A stretch of 64,000 nt of DNA, taken from an uncultured Verrucomicrobiota bacterium (lineage in GTDB: Bacteria; Verrucomicrobiota; Verrucomicrobiia; Limisphaerales; UBA1412). The notes under the pieces were generated by a model that saw only the letters and a list, made by a program, of their open reading frames with translations, made no database searches and was not told where the DNA came from. Both the position numbers and the translations under genes were made by a program. Below are positions 61,501 to 64,000 of the stretch, piece after piece; the first letter of the stretch is position 1, and every line of letters starts with the position of its first letter. The DNA lies in assembly GCA_944389455.1 (NCBI GenBank), contig CALXMK010000003.1, positions 62,001-126,000 of the forward strand, given 5' to 3'.

Positions 61501-64000
61501 GACCGGAGTGGAGAGATGTGGCTCCATTAAATTTGAGCGAAGGGCTGTTATAACCCGAGATAGATTCTCCTAACAGGTCTTGAGTAATTGGGACCCATTC
61601 TCCATTTGTATAATCACTCTTCATATACCAGGTACAGAGAGGCTTATTGAGCGGCCCCATGTCCGAGGAATAATTCAGATCAATATCCAGGGAGAAGATA
61701 CTGTTTTCATAAACATTAACTGTCGCATCGGGCTGATCGAGAATTTCCAGAACTGTCCGGTGAGGTGCGATAATCCACTTAACATATTCAGAGGAGATAG
61801 CTGCCGTATTATCGGCAATGGCGCTGGGGCCTTGGCTGGGAAGAGACCATGCAATAGTGAGGAAATCTCCGCCTGATCTTTCTACAAAGTAAACTTCGAA
61901 GTAGTAGGGGACTCCGGCTTCCAGGTAAATATTAGAAGATTGCTGGTTGCTTTGTGCATCATAATCCCCATAGCCGACAGAACTGTTAACGGAGGCAATG
62001 GCTGTTTCACTGAGGCCATCGGGGGTGCTGTTAGTGCTGAGGAAGAATCGTGAGTCATCGTCAGAGGAGATAGCGAAGCGGTAATCACCTGTTTGCGGAG
62101 GAAGAATCATTCCGCTGAAGAATACTCCGTAATAGTCTCCGATATCTCGTGGGATGGTCATTCCGTTATTATTTTCTTCACGACGGGTGCTATAAGCTCC
62201 GGATTGCACTGCTGCCATAAGCGGAGCGATTGAAGTTAAAGAATCGTCATTTTCATAATATTCTAAATAAATGGGATATTCCTGCAGGATCGTAATTTCA
62301 ATTACCTCATCCACAGTTAGGGGATTCCCGGAGCGATCGACTAAACCGCTGACGTTTAATAGGAATTCGCCGCCTTCGAGGAAATAATCTGATTCCAGAG
62401 TAATGTAGGTAGCATCCTCATTGATATTAACTCCTGTGATCGCAATCGGATTTCCATCCAGATCCGTTAATTGATAGTTAGAGAAATCCAGCAGAGAATC
62501 GATATCCATTCCTTTGCTGAATTGGAGGAAAGGCAATAGTACATCCAGATCGAATCCGCTTGCTACCAATTCAGGCAGAGTAGTATCGGCTGAGACGGTA
62601 ACAACGGTGGGATTAGACATAACGGAGGTTCCTTTGTCGGCAGCACCATGGCCGAAATTCATTACTTCACAGGTATAGCTGCCGGAGTCGGAGGCCGCTG
62701 TATAGGGAAGTGTTAGAGTGGCTTGATCAGCCCCTTCTATAGCAACTCCATCTTTATACCATTGGTAGGTGAGGGGATCTCCATCCGCCACAATCTTGAT
62801 TGTAAGAGGATTAGGCCCTTCCACAGAAACACTTGTCGGAGGTTGAGTTGTAATAGAGACGGGTTTTAGATAAGATTCTTCCCAATCAATGAAGTTTGCA
62901 TAGAATTTAACTGTTGGGTTTTTAAATTCATTTGTTAGACTTTGAGGAAGATTGGTAGAGTCTTCCGCGAAATTGCGGCCTTCAACAGCGTAATGAATTC
63001 CTCCATAGAGAGTCTGATTCAGGTTTTCAAAAACTTTCTCCCCCGTTTTGTGCCATGTAATCTGATCTGTACTGTAGTAAGAGGTGACTTTATCTCCATT
63101 ACGATTGAGTCGGATCCATGTATTTCCCGCCAGTTCAAAAGGATGAACGGAACTACCGTCAGGCAGAAGAAAAGATTCCACCGTAGAAGCATATTCCGAA
63201 GTATCGCCTCCGGTTTCGGCTCGGTGAATATGCCGCAGAATATGACGATAATCGGAGAATCCATCCATATTGGGAACAGGAGCTGTATAAACAGAATTGG
63301 TGGCGTCCCATTTTATCTGCTCAAGGGGTCTATGATGCAGGCCTATATAGCGGCTATGATTGGTCAGAGTGCCTTCATCTAGGGATTCACGGATTTCCAG
63401 TCCCGCACGTGCGTCGTAGGTTGCCGGACTGGAGTCAAGGACGCGGATGCGAATATCAAAATCACCGGTATAGCTCTTGCATAAGAGGGTGTCTTCATCA
63501 TATTTATCCCAGTCGAAAAGACCCTGATTATTTAAACGGAATTTATCGCCGCCCAACAGCTCACCTGTACCGGCTACAAAAGGTTTGCCTGTATTTGCCA
63601 GAAGGAATTCTGCTTCAGCGGTTACAACCGTATCAGCTGCAATGATGTTGCCGGAGAGATCGGCCACATTCTTTACGGTTACTTCCGCATTTCCTCCGAT
63701 ACTGATATCGCTGTTCAGAGTAAGCACGACACGGCTGCTGTCGGTTTGAGTAACGGATTGCACCGTCTTTCCGCTCACACTGTAATTGGCTGCCACAGTT
63801 GCTGTTTCAGCGCTTACAGGTTCGTTGAAAGTAATACCGATGGTTTTATTCAGCGCTGAAGCAGAGGTGATTGTGGGAGGATCATCATCTGTTGTTACAT
63901 CCAGAGTAAAGTTTGCCGAATCATTCGTCTCTGTTCCATTAACTTGATTGCTGACACGGAGTGTGTATTCTCCGCCATCATTTGGTTCCGCTGCAGGGAT
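58538..64000 (-). CDS. giant modular secreted protein (Ig-like, PA14, concanavalin-like modules), N-terminus beyond window
   Basis: The minus frame is open from the stop at 58538 to base 64000, so at least 1820 residues are present and the N-terminus is missing. The order from the window edge is: an Ig-like end; a Big_5/SbsA-type domain (DPPTITSASALNKTIGITFNEPV); a DUF1349-like concanavalin domain; an I-set Ig domain (YQWYKDGVAIEG); a second Big_5; a PA14-like domain (FFSGMILPPQTGDYRFAISSDD); an Ig-like domain; a third Big_5; a second PA14-like (GYLCPQVSGTYEFAGSSDD); an I-set Ig (YQWYMDGAPIEG); a fourth Big_5; and two more DUF1349-like domains. The C-terminus, LTLSWDAAENAVLEVSS and ending AEFYRLVKE, is the small FYRL-ending module common in Verrucomicrobia. 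No catalytic domain is visible; an enzyme may lie upstream of the window. Confidence 0.85.
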   Translation of the reverse strand: MPAAEPNDGGEYTLRVSNQVNGTETNDSANFTLDVTTDDDPPTITSASALNKTIGITFNEPVSAETATVAANYSVSGKTVQSVTQTDSSRVVLTLNSDISIGGNAEVTVKNVADLSGNIIAADTVVTAEAEFLLANTGKPFVAGTGELLGGDKFRLNNQGLFDWDKYDEDTLLCKSYTGDFDIRIRVLDSSPATYDARAGLEIRESLDEGTLTNHSRYIGLHHRPLEQIKWDATNSVYTAPVPNMDGFSDYRHILRHIHRAETGGDTSEYASTVESFLLPDGSSVHPFELAGNTWIRLNRNGDKVTSYYSTDQITWHKTGEKVFENLNQTLYGGIHYAVEGRNFAEDSTNLPQSLTNEFKNPTVKFYANFIDWEESYLKPVSITTQPPTSVSVEGPNPLTIKIVADGDPLTYQWYKDGVAIEGADQATLTLPYTAASDSGSYTCEVMNFGHGAADKGTSVMSNPTVVTVSADTTLPELVASGFDLDVLLPFLQFSKGMDIDSLLDFSNYQLTDLDGNPIAITGVNINEDATYITLESDYFLEGGEFLLNVSGLVDRSGNPLTVDEVIEITILQEYPIYLEYYENDDSLTSIAPLMAAVQSGAYSTRREENNNGMTIPRDIGDYYGVFFSGMILPPQTGDYRFAISSDDDSRFFLSTNSTPDGLSETAIASVNSSVGYGDYDAQSNQQSSNIYLEAGVPYYFEVYFVERSGGDFLTIAWSLPSQGPSAIADNTAAISSEYVKWIIAPHRTVLEILDQPDATVNVYENSIFSLDIDLNYSSDMGPLNKPLCTWYMKSDYTNGEWVPITQDLLGESISGYNSPSLKFNGATSLHSGLYRMEATLLDRVVESQEITLNVTSDTEAPVATATGSNTMEEIVVTFSESVFGAEELSNYQVDGLTILSVTPFYDGSGILAKTILQTTRQDEGKVYNITMNNIYDMAGNPVANKTSFTSFVWVPGYALFEAFSATSSYDLLGEVIDWNIHNHNYMVPPQAGKVTEITSTTFNLDNYVAKISGYLCPQVSGTYEFAGSSDDSFKAFLSTDESPLNLDRDNPIAWQNSNTDARIYNYTPGSGAVTEMGGRQVALEAGKRYYYNINLQEGTGGDFVAMTWRLLPEPMQANGTEPILKGNLIGMYVDPTTANITILEQTEEVNATEGDFVTLEVVAQTDNPYNAPIEYQWYMDGAPIEGATQSTYTLVALQEYVGKIAYCELSIPGNTTRSADIPFKSVESNATPVQPISVVGVGNVEVTFDSPVDEESATDPANYSIEGGTVLSAQLIDDLTVSLQIEAYSEATVSVTVSNVKNLSGVPMPEPVTVVGYYCPLSETILAPNGVLGFAVPEDNDVIQLYNGGGDIWNAAEDSCLYLYEPIEGDFDVVLCVESIENNHEWTKLGLSFRANLEASSPHVAMLATPTRVQAIQRPYPPSGATTVSTDENWPRLSETNGTTTITMAGSINHNSETYPTQWLRLKREGTTFTAYRSLNGMYWTLIQTGDFTSVPGNTQYQMPDSGYIGIVYSAQDKVNLRHATVSGYNTAYQEPPLPTPDPSEYSFANIGQEENGAVGFYDYDSELGIYEIWGNGSDIWGTADHFSYLYMPVPEGDFTFTAKVLDYIASTDGWSKAGLQVREGDANGNHNEASRYFASTIQREKSPSNSMYRTQWRNSFGADVSTAFETGLLSYPHWQRLERQGNLYISSISLDGQRWTEINSQDTSAWVGGPLGSTLPLYIGMWMTSHNTTSTDGVVRFEHPTLIASSNLFLEYSLEGDILTLSWDAAENAVLEVSSQADADQWEILEAELVGDTMQVQIQITADSPAEFYRLVKE

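Noticed and set aside
1-64000. CRISPR arrays, insertion sequences, prophage or toxin-antitoxin genes
   Set aside because: No spaced short repeats, transposase motifs, phage structural genes or toxin pairs were found on either strand.

Overview
The window looks like chromosomal DNA from a member of the Verrucomicrobiota/Lentisphaerota side of the PVC superphylum. Three things suggest this: a YebC that starts with the MGRQWLHAKR form, a giant modular secreted protein that ends in the FYRL-type C-terminus common in Verrucomicrobia, and a very high density of secreted glycosidases (GH78, GH106, GH127, GH99-like, sialidase, DUF4838, DUF1080, DUF4832) with no linked SusC/SusD-type transporter. Few genes have a clear Shine-Dalgarno sequence, and most stop regions have strong hairpin terminators. 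The assignment is inference; no rRNA gene is present.

Layout. 1-1704 (-) is a partial GH78-like alpha-L-rhamnosidase. 1823-5300 (+) is the conserved rpmH-rnpA-yidD-yidC-jag block (ribosome, RNase P and membrane insertion), with no dnaA upstream and no mnmE/rsmG downstream. 5411-7690 is an IlvD dehydratase with a large internal insertion. 8172-12237 is a recent tandem duplication of a two-gene block of unknown secreted proteins; the two genes are themselves distant paralogues. It is followed by a GT-C-like membrane protein (12277-14175). 14256-19481 (-) is a two-gene operon of large secreted glycosidase-like proteins. 19576-23778 (-) carries an HscA-like Hsp70, 6-phosphogluconolactonase and a MATE exporter. 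A very AT-rich gap follows, then a DUF2628 membrane protein.

24855-34025 mixes secreted carbohydrate-active proteins with coaE. It includes a GH127-type enzyme with N-terminal Ig-like and C-terminal FIVAR-like domains that is cut by one in-frame TAG, and a sialidase fused to an SGNH esterase. 34153-37613 is yebC, an O-antigen ligase/polymerase-like protein and a GT2 glycosyltransferase. 37729-46184 (-) is a block of a DUF4838 protein and two GH106-type rhamnosidases, bordered by tRNA-Gly(GCC). 46727-51375 (+) holds a beta-helix protein, a methyltransferase, a GT4 glycosyltransferase and a secreted propeller-like protein. 51463-53407 (-) holds a YqhD-type alcohol dehydrogenase and a flavodoxin-fold reductase. 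53747-58427 (+) holds a second GH127-type enzyme, an esterase and a DUF4832 protein. 58538-64000 (-) is a partial giant protein built of Ig-like, PA14-like and concanavalin-like modules.

Together the genes suggest an anaerobe that degrades complex rhamnose-, arabinose- and possibly sialic-acid-containing glycans and makes its own surface polysaccharide. The least explained parts are the duplicated A/B secreted-protein array, the inserted domain in IlvD and the TAG-interrupted GH127 gene.
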